Part shown: positions 36,162 to 43,651 of the stretch, piece after piece
Position numbering within the stretch: position 1 is the stretch's first letter
Layout of the letters: every line of letters begins with the position of its first letter
Source: Crocinitomix catalasitica ATCC 23190
Lineage (GTDB): Bacteria; Bacteroidota; Bacteroidia; Flavobacteriales_D; Crocinitomicaceae
NCBI RefSeq assembly: GCF_000621625.1
Contig: NZ_JHXV01000006.1
Coordinates: 62,001-126,000 of the forward strand
Reading direction: 5' to 3'
DNA: 64,000 bases
Program-made: the position numbers and the translations under genes
The notes under the pieces: generated by a model
Seen by the model: only the letters and a program-made list of their open reading frames with translations
What the model was told of the DNA's origin: nothing
The model's database searches: none

Positions 36162-36521
36162 ATGACGAAGAAAATATATTTCCTTTCAACTTGTTCAACT
36201 TGTCAGCGCATTCTAAAAGAATGGGAAGTTGACAGTTCGTTTAAAATACAAGACATTAAAACAGAACCAATGACAGCCGAGCAGGTAGATGAAATGATTC
36301 GACTAGCAGGAAGTGCAGAGGCATTATTTTCCAAACGTGCCATGAAATACAGAGCAATGGGACTGCATGAAAGAGCAATTTCTGAATCAGAAATGCGTCA
36401 ATTGATTATTGATGAATACACTTTCCTTAAACGACCTGTTTTATTATTAGATGGTGAAATTTATGTTGGGAATTCTAAGAAGGTGGTTGCTGCAGCAAAA
36501 GCCAAAATAATTTCAGCTTAA
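36162..36521 (+). CDS. ArsC/Spx-like thioredoxin-fold protein
   Basis: 119 residues of the arsenate-reductase-like (ArsC/YffB/Spx) family: IYFLSTCSTCQRILKEW has a CXXC at about residues 10-13 in the thioredoxin-fold position. LFSKRAMKYRAMGL and the RPVLLLDGEIYVG segment near the end are also family features. True ArsC enzymes have a single active cysteine followed by serine, whereas a CXXC is seen in related Bacteroidota proteins. So a general thiol reductase or a regulator is as likely as arsenate reduction. No arsenic-resistance genes are nearby. It lies between asnS and an EamA transporter, 7 bases before the latter. Confidence 0.87.
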   Translation: MTKKIYFLSTCSTCQRILKEWEVDSSFKIQDIKTEPMTAEQVDEMIRLAGSAEALFSKRAMKYRAMGLHERAISESEMRQLIIDEYTFLKRPVLLLDGEIYVGNSKKVVAAAKAKIISA

Positions 36522-36528
36522 GCCAATA

Positions 36529-37452
36529 ATGCAAGGTCATTTGAAATCACATTTAGCATTGCTCGTTGTGAATTTAATGTATGGAGCAAATTTTGTGATA
36601 GCCAAAGGACTAATGCCTGCTGTTATTAAACCGAATGGATTTATTTTATTACGGGTTTTAGGAGCCGTGATATTGTTTTGGATCCTTTTTGTTTTTAATT
36701 ATCAAAAAGTAGAATTAAAAGATTTATTTCGTTTAGCAGTTTGTGGATTATTTGGCGTTGCGATCAATCAACTGTTTTTCTTTAATGGAATTATGATTAC
36801 ATCGCCATTGAATGGACCTATTATAATGACTTTGACACCTATTTTGGTACTTTTTATGTCAATTATTATATTAAATGAAAAAGTGAATCAGCGAAAATTA
36901 ATTGGAATTTTAATTGGAGCTACCGGTTCTATATTGTTCACTGTTCTTAGTATAAATGTTGGTTACAGTTCCACTACAGGAGATTTGTACATAGTGTTAA
37001 ACGCAATTTCATTTAGTTTATATATGGTTTTAGTTAAGCCTTTAATGGTTAAATACCGTCCACTTACAGTTATAACTTGGGTATTTACTTTCGGATTAAT
37101 TTATGTTGCTATTTGGCCGTTAAGTATTCCTGAATTTGTAACGGTCGACTTTTTAAGTTTAAGCTTCGGTTCGATTAGTAAATTGACATTTGTGGTAGTT
37201 GGGGTAACGTTCCTGACCTATTTATTGACTGTGTACGCTATGAAAAGATTGAGTCCTTCAGTTAGCAGTACTTATATTTATTTTCAACCTTTATGGGCAA
37301 CCATTTTCATTTATTTTTTCTTCTTATTAGGTTTAGAAAACTATACTCAAGATTTTACTTGGCCTAAGGTGTTCTCCGCTTTATTAATCTTTAGCGGGGT
37401 ATATTTAGTTATCAGACCGAGCAGAAAAATAAAAGAAATCACAGTTGATTAA
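36529..37452 (+). CDS. EamA/DMT family transporter
   Basis: 307 residues with ten predicted spans in two EamA halves (about 6-140 and 150-300), the standard drug/metabolite transporter plan. The first span contains LLVVNLMYGANFVIAKGL, the fourth GIMITSPLNGPIIMTLTPIL, and the second half SSTYIYFQPLWATIFIYF. It is an inner-membrane exporter or importer of small metabolites; the substrate is unknown. It follows the ArsC-like gene closely and precedes the biotin carrier by 40 bases. Confidence 0.9.
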   Translation: MQGHLKSHLALLVVNLMYGANFVIAKGLMPAVIKPNGFILLRVLGAVILFWILFVFNYQKVELKDLFRLAVCGLFGVAINQLFFFNGIMITSPLNGPIIMTLTPILVLFMSIIILNEKVNQRKLIGILIGATGSILFTVLSINVGYSSTTGDLYIVLNAISFSLYMVLVKPLMVKYRPLTVITWVFTFGLIYVAIWPLSIPEFVTVDFLSLSFGSISKLTFVVVGVTFLTYLLTVYAMKRLSPSVSSTYIYFQPLWATIFIYFFFLLGLENYTQDFTWPKVFSALLIFSGVYLVIRPSRKIKEITVD

Positions 37453-37492
37453 AGTGATTTTTAATTAGATTTGAACGTAGAAATATAGAATT

Positions 37493-37960
37493 ATGCTAAA
37501 TACAATCCACACAATCAATCTTGAAGATCAGCTTAACGAATTAGACATTACAAAACTAGGTGAAGGTATTTATCGTGTTGGGTCTAAATCCGCACATTAT
37601 ATTTTAGAAGTATTGGCAGTAGATTTTGACCTAAAAACACTTAAAGTAAGACAAGATCACCAAGTTTATGATATTGTATTCAAAAACGAATTGGATTTGG
37701 TGTTGGATAAAATGGGTATCAAACGTAAAGTAGAAACTGTAAATACTGATGTTAAAGCGCCAATGCCTGGTAAGGTAATAGAAGTAATTGTTGCTGTTGG
37801 AGATCGTGTCTCAAAAGGAGATGGAATAGTAATTCTTGAAGCAATGAAAATGGAAAATGTCTTAAAGGCCGAAAGTGATGCGGTAATTAAAAGTATTTTA
37901 ATTGAAGAAGGTGTGAGTGTGGAGAAGAATCAATTATTAATCGAATTAGATATCGATTAA
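37493..37960 (+). CDS. Biotin/lipoyl-attachment (BCCP-like) protein, no carboxylase nearby
   Basis: 155 residues. An N-terminal domain of about 80 residues (YRVGSKSAHYILEVLAVDFD) is followed by a complete biotinyl domain (KAPMPGKVIEVIVAVGDRVS, then VILEAMKMENVLKAE) with the biotinylated lysine at K119. It resembles the carrier subunits of Bacteroidota acyl-CoA/propionyl-CoA carboxylases. The matching biotin carboxylase or carboxyltransferase genes are not in this window, so the carrier must serve an enzyme encoded elsewhere. Its stop shares TTAA with the stop of the convergent gene. Confidence 0.9.
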   Translation: MLNTIHTINLEDQLNELDITKLGEGIYRVGSKSAHYILEVLAVDFDLKTLKVRQDHQVYDIVFKNELDLVLDKMGIKRKVETVNTDVKAPMPGKVIEVIVAVGDRVSKGDGIVILEAMKMENVLKAESDAVIKSILIEEGVSVEKNQLLIELDID

Positions 37961-38652
37961 ACTATATCGCTTGCTTTAATATCCAATATTCTCCGAACCG
38001 ATTTAATAAAGTATGTAAAAATCGGATGCGGTATGTCAGTGCTCGACATCATTTGCGGGCAAAACATGGTAAATAAGAAAAAATTGTGCTTTTTAAGCTT
38101 CAATATTTCTGGATCAAAATATTGGTTTCTAGCTCCAATTTCAAAGTCTTCAGTTAACAGTTCAGAATATTGAGGTAAAACAGAGAATCTTGATGAGCTG
38201 TATTCTGACGCCCCTCTATTCAAATAGATCTTACTAAATTCAGCAGAAAACTTATCCAATGAAACACCTGTGAAGTGGTTCCCGCTGACTAAATTGTCAG
38301 AAATTATTTTCTCAGCGCCTAAATCAAATCCGCGATTAGAAAAATATTGTTGAACGAGATATTTAAAACAATCACCTGTTCCAAGTACAGGGACTTCTTT
38401 TTGTAAAAGCACGTTTATTATTTCATTCAAAAAGAATGGCTGTTGATAGGGTCCAGGAGCAATAATTACACCGTCGTAGCTTTCGTAAATGCTATTTGGC
38501 TGTTCGCAACATTCTCGTTCGTTTAGCCAATAATAATTTACCGGTTGGTCGAGAACACTTTCGGCATGTTGCAATGCTTGATTGGTCGCGTTATGAGAAT
38601 GATAAGCGAAGTTATAGTCACCAATAATTACTATCCTAAGAGCTTCTTCCAT
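37957..38652 (-). CDS. Glutamine-amidotransferase-like protein (CTP synthase C-terminal region-related)
   Basis: Start set at the ATG 38650-38652 (a GTG lies two codons earlier); 231 residues. It matches a family related to the amidotransferase domain of CTP synthase: LRIVIIGDYNFAYHSHNATN, then YDGVIIAPGPYQQPFFLNEI, then VPVLGTGDCFKYLVQQYF, and HPIFTYFIKSVRR near the end. In working class I amidotransferases the nucleophile elbow reads G-x-C-x-G. Here it is GTGDC, so the cysteine is shifted two places and the usual position is glycine. It is probably not a standard glutaminase. It stands alone; function unknown. Confidence 0.75.
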   Translation of the reverse strand: MEEALRIVIIGDYNFAYHSHNATNQALQHAESVLDQPVNYYWLNERECCEQPNSIYESYDGVIIAPGPYQQPFFLNEIINVLLQKEVPVLGTGDCFKYLVQQYFSNRGFDLGAEKIISDNLVSGNHFTGVSLDKFSAEFSKIYLNRGASEYSSSRFSVLPQYSELLTEDFEIGARNQYFDPEILKLKKHNFFLFTMFCPQMMSSTDIPHPIFTYFIKSVRRILDIKASDIV

Positions 38653-38758
38653 AATCACTGCTTATCGCTTATGTACTAAGGTAATGAAAAATATTGTGAG
38701 TTTCAAAGAAAGTACACTTTTAATAACTTTTAGGTAAAGTAGCGATTGATTAAATTGA

Positions 38759-38923
38759 TTAGAAAAAGTTGTCCAACCAAATAATTATAAATATCATAGG
38801 AATCACGAATAGGGCGCCAATTGCAATAACAATTAACGAATAAGGAGAATCTGAGAAAACATTCCACGCATCATCCTCTTTCTGGTTTTGTATCCATTCA
38901 AGTATTTTATTAATAAATTTCAT
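38759..38923 (-). CDS. Small single-span membrane protein (54 residues)
   Basis: The ATG at 38921-38923 opens a 54-codon frame ending TAA at 38759. The protein has a basic, amphipathic head (MKFINKILEWIQNQKEDDAW) and one strong span at about 30-50 (LIVIAIGALFVIPMIFIIIW). It starts 7 bases downstream of the terminator of the preceding lipoprotein gene. It is the only gene in the stretch from 38653 to 38975; the bases on either side of it otherwise show no feature but the terminator. Codon use and the clean span argue that it is real, but it could be spurious. No family is recognised. Confidence 0.5.
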   Translation of the reverse strand: MKFINKILEWIQNQKEDDAWNVFSDSPYSLIVIAIGALFVIPMIFIIIWLDNFF

Positions 38924-38929
38924 AAAAAA

Positions 38930-38953
38930 AGGGGAACACTTTCGCGTTCCCCT
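38930..38953 (-). terminator. Intrinsic terminator after the 203-residue lipoprotein gene
   Basis: AGGGGAAC (38930-38937) pairs perfectly with GTTCCCCT (38946-38953) across an 8-base loop; on the minus strand a run of Ts follows. It lies 22 bases past the stop at 38976. Confidence 0.85.
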
Positions 38954-38975
38954 ACATATAAATCGAATGTTTTTA

Positions 38976-39587
38976 TTATTCTAATTTGAATGACGAATAA
39001 ATTGTTCCGCCAGTTACACATTTTACGCTATCAGCGCCGTAATCAGAATTAACTAATTTACAATCAAACGAAGCTTCGTAATTCATGTATTTACCAGTAG
39101 TATCAGATTCTTGAACCATTTTATTAAAGATAAAAGTTTGAATACATGCATCATTTGTTGTATCACTTACCCAAACTTTACCGTTAGGGTCAGTCCAACG
39201 AATTACAACACCATCATGTTCAATGCCACCAGAATATCCAGGTGTAGGATTGTCAATTAAGAAAGCTTTCCAATCATCAAGATCTGGATTGTTTGTACCG
39301 TTATCGACCCATGTCATTGATCTAATTTCTAACTCTAAACCTCCTGGTAAATCATCAGAAGAGACTTTTGTTTTATACTGAGCTCTAGATGGGCCTAATG
39401 CAACAATTTCTTTCGTAGAAGAATAAGCACAAAGTCCTTGATATTTAACCAAAGAATCATTAACGTATGCTTGACATTCACATTCTAGCTCTACCAGTGG
39501 TAATGGTGGGGGAATAATTGTGTGATCAACACAAGAATTAAATGAAATAATTCCCACTATAACACCTAGTATATATAGTTTTCTCAT
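38976..39587 (-). CDS. Hypothetical lipoprotein
   Basis: 203 residues. Signal peptide with cysteine 19 in a lipobox-like context (VGIISFNSC), followed by a proline-rich tether (IPPPLPLVE). The body is beta-rich, with several cysteines (ECECQAYVND, GLCAYSS, DACIQTFIF, SFDCKLV, VKCVTGG) that could form disulfides in the periplasm or outside. No family is recognised. It has its own terminator and stands 39 bases downstream of a pair of small genes that may share its transcript. Confidence 0.75.
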   Translation of the reverse strand: MRKLYILGVIVGIISFNSCVDHTIIPPPLPLVELECECQAYVNDSLVKYQGLCAYSSTKEIVALGPSRAQYKTKVSSDDLPGGLELEIRSMTWVDNGTNNPDLDDWKAFLIDNPTPGYSGGIEHDGVVIRWTDPNGKVWVSDTTNDACIQTFIFNKMVQESDTTGKYMNYEASFDCKLVNSDYGADSVKCVTGGTIYSSFKLE

Positions 39588-39626
39588 AATAGTAGTTTTT
39601 GTAAAGATAAACTTTTTTTTACAGAA

Positions 39627-39986
39627 TTACGAGACCAGTTTAATTTTGGTTGCCTGTAATTTTAAATCAATAGCTTTTATTGGTAAAAATTTTTCTTTTA
39701 CAAAGCTATTAATTTCACAAGCTATAACAGAAATGTCAGTATATATAGGCGCTAAAAAAGATGAGATTGTAATGTATCCAAGCTTAAATGTCTTGAAATA
39801 TACTGCAAACCGCATGTCACCTTTGATGTTTTCGGTTGCTTTTTTTAATTCTACCTTCGAACCAATTTGAAGATGATGATAGATATAAATCATATCGTAA
39901 TTAATCAATTCCTCAATTGCAACAATCGTATTCATATTAAAATTATCTGCAATTTCAAATGGCATATTATTCATTAATTGTTCCAT
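39627..39986 (-). CDS. Small protein, possible HIRAN-like domain
   Basis: 119 residues, cytoplasmic (no signal or span). The middle reads HHLQIGSKVELKKATEN and FAVYFKTFKLGYIT, which loosely follows the HIRAN pattern (G-x-x-L-x-L-x-x-E-x-x-N, A-x-x-V, G-Y). HIRAN domains bind 3' DNA ends in helicases and also occur as stand-alone bacterial proteins. The match is weak and the charged residues are not all present. It starts 2 bases after the stop of the 108-residue gene, so the two are translated from one mRNA. Function otherwise unknown. Confidence 0.6.
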   Translation of the reverse strand: MEQLMNNMPFEIADNFNMNTIVAIEELINYDMIYIYHHLQIGSKVELKKATENIKGDMRFAVYFKTFKLGYITISSFLAPIYTDISVIACEINSFVKEKFLPIKAIDLKLQATKIKLVS

Positions 39987-39988
39987 AA

Positions 39989-40315
39989 TTAAGCTCTTAT
40001 TTGTTGAATATTATTTGTGAAATAAAAATTTTCTAAGATCGCCTCAGCGCCAAAAACATTTTCGAAAGAATAATCTATTATCTCAGTCCCATCAGCGAAT
40101 TGTAATGGTTTATTTTGCTTAAGTTTGAATTCGAAACCTGTTGCAGAAAGTTTAGCAATGATTCTATTTAAGTCAGTATGCGTAATTAACATTTCTGTAG
40201 CGTGCTTTACATTTCCTATTACTAGGTCGCACTTTGCTTTAACTATATTGTCACCTGTTTCGAATGTTACTTCTTTGACAATAATTTTTTCGTAGATAGA
40301 TGTATTTGCGTTCAT
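39989..40315 (-). CDS. Small cytoplasmic protein, unknown
   Basis: 108 residues without signal peptide or span. It contains IIVKEVTFETGDNIVKAKCD, ATEMLITHTDLNRIIAKLSA and a C-terminal FENVFGAEAILENFYF. I recognise no family. It is the first gene of a pair with the possible HIRAN-like protein (2-base gap). The pair may extend to the lipoprotein gene downstream. The 190-base divergent gap to the saccharopine-dehydrogenase-like gene holds no clear promoter for it. Confidence 0.65.
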   Translation of the reverse strand: MNANTSIYEKIIVKEVTFETGDNIVKAKCDLVIGNVKHATEMLITHTDLNRIIAKLSATGFEFKLKQNKPLQFADGTEIIDYSFENVFGAEAILENFYFTNNIQQIRA

Positions 40316-40505
40316 ATGCTTTATTTTGATACAAGTATATTGGGGCAGAACGTAAACTAAATACGGAGTAATTTAAATTAACTAAAAGCGGGAAGAATAG
40401 CGGCTTATATAAATCCGTGAATTTATTCGCAAAATTTTAATTGTTGGTTTTATTTTTAACAGAAATATTCTTGTAAATTTATAATCAAATTAACGGTTAA
40501 GAGAA

Positions 40506-41870
40506 ATGAAAAAAATTTTTGTGATAGGTGCGGGTTTGTCATCTTCGTCAATGTTGAGGTATTTTTTACAAAATTCTGAAAAAGAGAATTGGTTGATAAG
40601 AGTTTGTGATCAAGATGGAGATAAAGCAGCAAAAAAAGTGTCAAATTACAAAAATGCGGAAGGTTTTGCCTTAGATGCATTGGATCCTGAAAGTAGAGAA
40701 GAGCACATTGTTTGGGCAGATCTAGTTGTTTCAATGTTACCAGCGAGATTCCACATTGAAATTGCAAAAGATTGTATCAAATTCAAAACAAATTTGATAA
40801 CACCTTCTTATATATCTGACGAAATGAAGGCTTTACATAAAGCTGCAGAAGAGGCTGGCATTATAATAATGAACGAGATTGGAGTGGATCCAGGGTTGGA
40901 TCATATGAGTGCCAAAAAGGTGTTAGATGAAATTGAAGCGAAAGGAGGGAAGATGCATATTTTTGAATCTTTTACCGGCGGGTTAGTAGCTCCTGAAAGT
41001 GATAATAATCCATGGAATTATAAATTTACTTGGAATCCTAGAAATGTAGTTTTAGCTGGACAAGGCGGTGCCGCAAAATTCATTCAAGAAGGAAAATATA
41101 AATACATTCCTTACAATAAATTATTCAGAAGAACTGAAATAATTCATATTGATGATTACGGTTATTTTGAAGGGTATGCCAATCGAGATTCGTTAAAATA
41201 CCGTGAGATTTATAGTTTAGACAACATTCCAACTATATTTCGTGGAACTTTAAGACGCAAGGGATTTTCAAGATCTTGGGATGCTCTGGTTCAAATAGGA
41301 GCAACAGACGATACGTATATTTTAGAGGGAAGTAAAGACATGAGTAAAAGAGATTTTATCAATTCTTTCTTACCTTATAATCCTACTGATTCTGTAGAGT
41401 TAAAGTTGAAACATTATTTAAAGTTAGATCAAGATGATCCTCTTTTTGATAAATTATGTTGGCTTGGAATATTCGAAGACAAAAAATATCAGTTAAAAGC
41501 GGATATTACGCCAGCGAAGTTCCTTCAAATGATACTTGAAGATAAATGGCAACTTGAACCGAATGATAAGGACATGATTGTGATGTGGCACAAATTTGTT
41601 TATAAACTAGACGGTAAAGTGCATGAAATTAATAGTCACATGATTGCTATTGGTGAAGATCAGACTTATACAGGGATGAGTAATACGGTTGGTATTCCAC
41701 TAGCCATTTGTTCGAAGTTGATATTGAACGGTTCAATCAAATTAAAAGGTGTGCAATTACCTATTTATCCAGAGGTTTACGGTCCAATTCTAAACGAATT
41801 AGAAACGTTTGGCATTCGTTTTATTGAAAAAGAAATCGCTAATCCGGTTGTTTACGCCGAGATGACTTAA
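40506..41870 (+). CDS. Saccharopine dehydrogenase-like protein
   Basis: 454 residues. The N-terminal NAD(P)-binding fold reads KKIFVIGAGLSSSSMLRYFL (about 2-21), then VVSMLPARFHIEIAKDC and NEIGVDPGLDHMSAKKVLDE (about 125-145), the marker of the saccharopine dehydrogenase/homospermidine-synthase-like group. In Bacteroidota such proteins are annotated as saccharopine dehydrogenase (glutamate-forming, lysine catabolism). The partner lysine-ketoglutarate reductase is not in the window, so the true substrate is not certain. It is cytoplasmic and monocistronic, convergent with nfu with one base between stops. Confidence 0.87.
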   Translation: MKKIFVIGAGLSSSSMLRYFLQNSEKENWLIRVCDQDGDKAAKKVSNYKNAEGFALDALDPESREEHIVWADLVVSMLPARFHIEIAKDCIKFKTNLITPSYISDEMKALHKAAEEAGIIIMNEIGVDPGLDHMSAKKVLDEIEAKGGKMHIFESFTGGLVAPESDNNPWNYKFTWNPRNVVLAGQGGAAKFIQEGKYKYIPYNKLFRRTEIIHIDDYGYFEGYANRDSLKYREIYSLDNIPTIFRGTLRRKGFSRSWDALVQIGATDDTYILEGSKDMSKRDFINSFLPYNPTDSVELKLKHYLKLDQDDPLFDKLCWLGIFEDKKYQLKADITPAKFLQMILEDKWQLEPNDKDMIVMWHKFVYKLDGKVHEINSHMIAIGEDQTYTGMSNTVGIPLAICSKLILNGSIKLKGVQLPIYPEVYGPILNELETFGIRFIEKEIANPVVYAEMT

Positions 41871-41871
41871 T

Positions 41872-42489
41872 TTACTCGCTGAGCGCTACTACTTGTTTAA
41901 CTGCGGGAATGTTTGCGATAAGCAATTGTTCTATTCCACCTTTCAAAGTGGCAGTTGAGGAAGGACAGCCTGCGCATGAACCTTTCAATTCTACAGTCAC
42001 AATTCCCTCTTCATACCCTACATAATCAATTGCACCGCCATCGTTTTCAACAGCTGGGCGTACATATTCATTAAGTAAATCTAAAATTTGTTCATCAAAT
42101 TCTGAAGCGTCAAAAGTTTTACGAGGTTTAGCATCCGGCTTAAGTGCTTCTGCTTTTTTCGAATGTTCGTTTGGCATCATCACAATAACATCTTTGCCAG
42201 CTACGAGCCACTCACGAATGAAATCACGAACTTCCATCACAATAAAATCCCAATCAACATTATTGGTTTTAGTGATCGTAATAAAGTTACCAGACATAAA
42301 AACGCCATCTACAAAAGGAAAGCTAAAAAGTGCTTCTGCTAAAGGAGAATAACCCTTCGCTTCTGCGCCACTTTCAAACTGTACCGTTTGTTCGGTGATT
42401 AGAATATATTTATTCGCCACAAACTTCATTGTATTTGGGTTTGGGGTCATTTCTGCATATAATGTAATCGGTACACGTGTTTCTTCCAT
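41872..42489 (-). CDS. Nfu-type iron-sulfur cluster carrier
   Basis: 205 residues with two domains. The N-terminal Nfu_N domain (about 7-95: TPNPNTMKFVAN, PLAEALFSFPFVDGVFMSGN) is followed by a linker (about 105-130). The C-terminal NifU domain (about 130-200: YVRPAVENDGGAIDYVGYEE) has the cluster-binding CxxC in LKGSCAGCPSSTATLKGGIE. Nfu proteins take Fe-S clusters from the assembly system and hand them to target enzymes. It is monocistronic with a -7-like TAACTTTG at 42506-42513 (minus strand). Confidence 0.94.
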   Translation of the reverse strand: MEETRVPITLYAEMTPNPNTMKFVANKYILITEQTVQFESGAEAKGYSPLAEALFSFPFVDGVFMSGNFITITKTNNVDWDFIVMEVRDFIREWLVAGKDVIVMMPNEHSKKAEALKPDAKPRKTFDASEFDEQILDLLNEYVRPAVENDGGAIDYVGYEEGIVTVELKGSCAGCPSSTATLKGGIEQLLIANIPAVKQVVALSE

Positions 42490-42505
42490 CGTAAAATATT
42501 TAGTA

Positions 42506-42513
42506 CAAAGTTA
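42506..42513 (-). promoter_or_regulatory. Candidate -7 element for nfu
   Basis: TAACTTTG on the minus strand matches TAnnTTTG and lies 16 bases upstream of the nfu ATG. No -33 TTTG at the right distance is visible. Confidence 0.4.
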
Positions 42514-42560
42514 AGCTGAAAAAATTGGGATTGAAAGAAAGCAAGAGGTAATTTAAAAGA

Positions 42561-43607
42561 ATGGGTATTTTTATACAAGATCTTGATACAATTATGGACA
42601 GAAATAAATTTATTAAATCGGGTTTTGGGTTAGCGGCAGCCGCGAGTATTGGGATGATAGAATTTGATCAAAAAGAATATATAAGTAAATTACCAAAAAA
42701 GCTGAATCGGGGAGATAAAATTGCAATAACTGCGCCAGCGGGTGCGGTTTGGGCGGATAAACATTTTGCAAAGATAGAAGCGGTTTTTAAGCCGTATAAT
42801 TTTGAGATAATATGGGGTGAAACAACAAGATTGAAAGATGGTTATTTGGCCGGAACTGATCGGCAACGTGCTGATGAAATGCTACGTTTTTTTAAAGATT
42901 CCTCCATCAAAGCTATTTTTACTATGCGGGGAGGCTATGGCAGCAATCGTATTTTAGACTTGTTGGACTTTGATATCATAGCAAAAAACCCAAAAATTTT
43001 AATGGGGTTTAGCGATATTACTTATTTATTGAACGCTATTTATAAAAATTGCGGTATAGTAACTTACCATGGTCCTTGCATTTATTCTTCTTGGGGCAAA
43101 TACTCAATGAATTATTTTGATAAAGTCTTAATGAATGGAAGTAAAACATCATTCGAAAACTTTGAATCAGATAACAATCAACTTAAAACAATTGTTGGAG
43201 GTGAGGCTACTGGTAAATTAGTAGGAGGAAATTTAACCGTATTATCATCGATGATCGGAACAGAATTTGAACCCAATTGGCAGAATAAGATTCTATTTAT
43301 TGAAGATATTGGAGAAGAACCTTATCGCATTGACCGTTTATTGCAGCAAATGTTGCAAGCCAATGTTTTCGACAAAATTAATGGATTAATAATTGGGGCC
43401 TTTGAAAAATGTGAAGCTGAGTTTCCATTAGAATCATTTACGATTGACGAAGTTTTTGATCAATATTTCAAGGATGCAAATTATCCAGTATTCAAGGGTG
43501 CGAATTTTGGGCATATTGTAAATAAATACACCTTGCCAATCGGTATTAACGTTAAAATGAATGCTAATAATTTTGAATTCGTTACGTTAGCACGTTCGGT
43601 AGAATAA
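42561..43607 (+). CDS. LD-carboxypeptidase (peptidase S66 family)
   Basis: 348 residues from the ATG at 42561; a second ATG at 42594 gives a Tat- or lipoprotein-like head (DRNKFIKSGFGLAAAASIG), so the start is uncertain. The S66 core is clear: RGDKIAITAPAG, MRGGYGSNRILDLLD, and the nucleophile serine in LMGFSDITYLL. GGNLTVLSSMIGT, LFIEDIGEEPYRIDR and the histidine in NFGHIVNK complete it. The enzyme removes the terminal D-alanine from the peptidoglycan tetrapeptide for cell-wall recycling. Monocistronic; the 5' gap from nfu is 71 bases. Confidence 0.92.
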   Translation: MGIFIQDLDTIMDRNKFIKSGFGLAAAASIGMIEFDQKEYISKLPKKLNRGDKIAITAPAGAVWADKHFAKIEAVFKPYNFEIIWGETTRLKDGYLAGTDRQRADEMLRFFKDSSIKAIFTMRGGYGSNRILDLLDFDIIAKNPKILMGFSDITYLLNAIYKNCGIVTYHGPCIYSSWGKYSMNYFDKVLMNGSKTSFENFESDNNQLKTIVGGEATGKLVGGNLTVLSSMIGTEFEPNWQNKILFIEDIGEEPYRIDRLLQQMLQANVFDKINGLIIGAFEKCEAEFPLESFTIDEVFDQYFKDANYPVFKGANFGHIVNKYTLPIGINVKMNANNFEFVTLARSVE

Positions 43608-43626
43608 TTTGTGCCAGATATTTTAT

Positions 43627-43634
43627 TAATTTTG
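43627..43634 (+). promoter_or_regulatory. Candidate -7 element for the GT-C-like gene
   Basis: TAATTTTG matches TAnnTTTG 17 bases before the ATG at 43652. A TTTG lies 15 bases further upstream, somewhat too close for a standard -33 box. Confidence 0.4.
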
Positions 43635-43651
43635 GTTTTAGATTCAATTTA

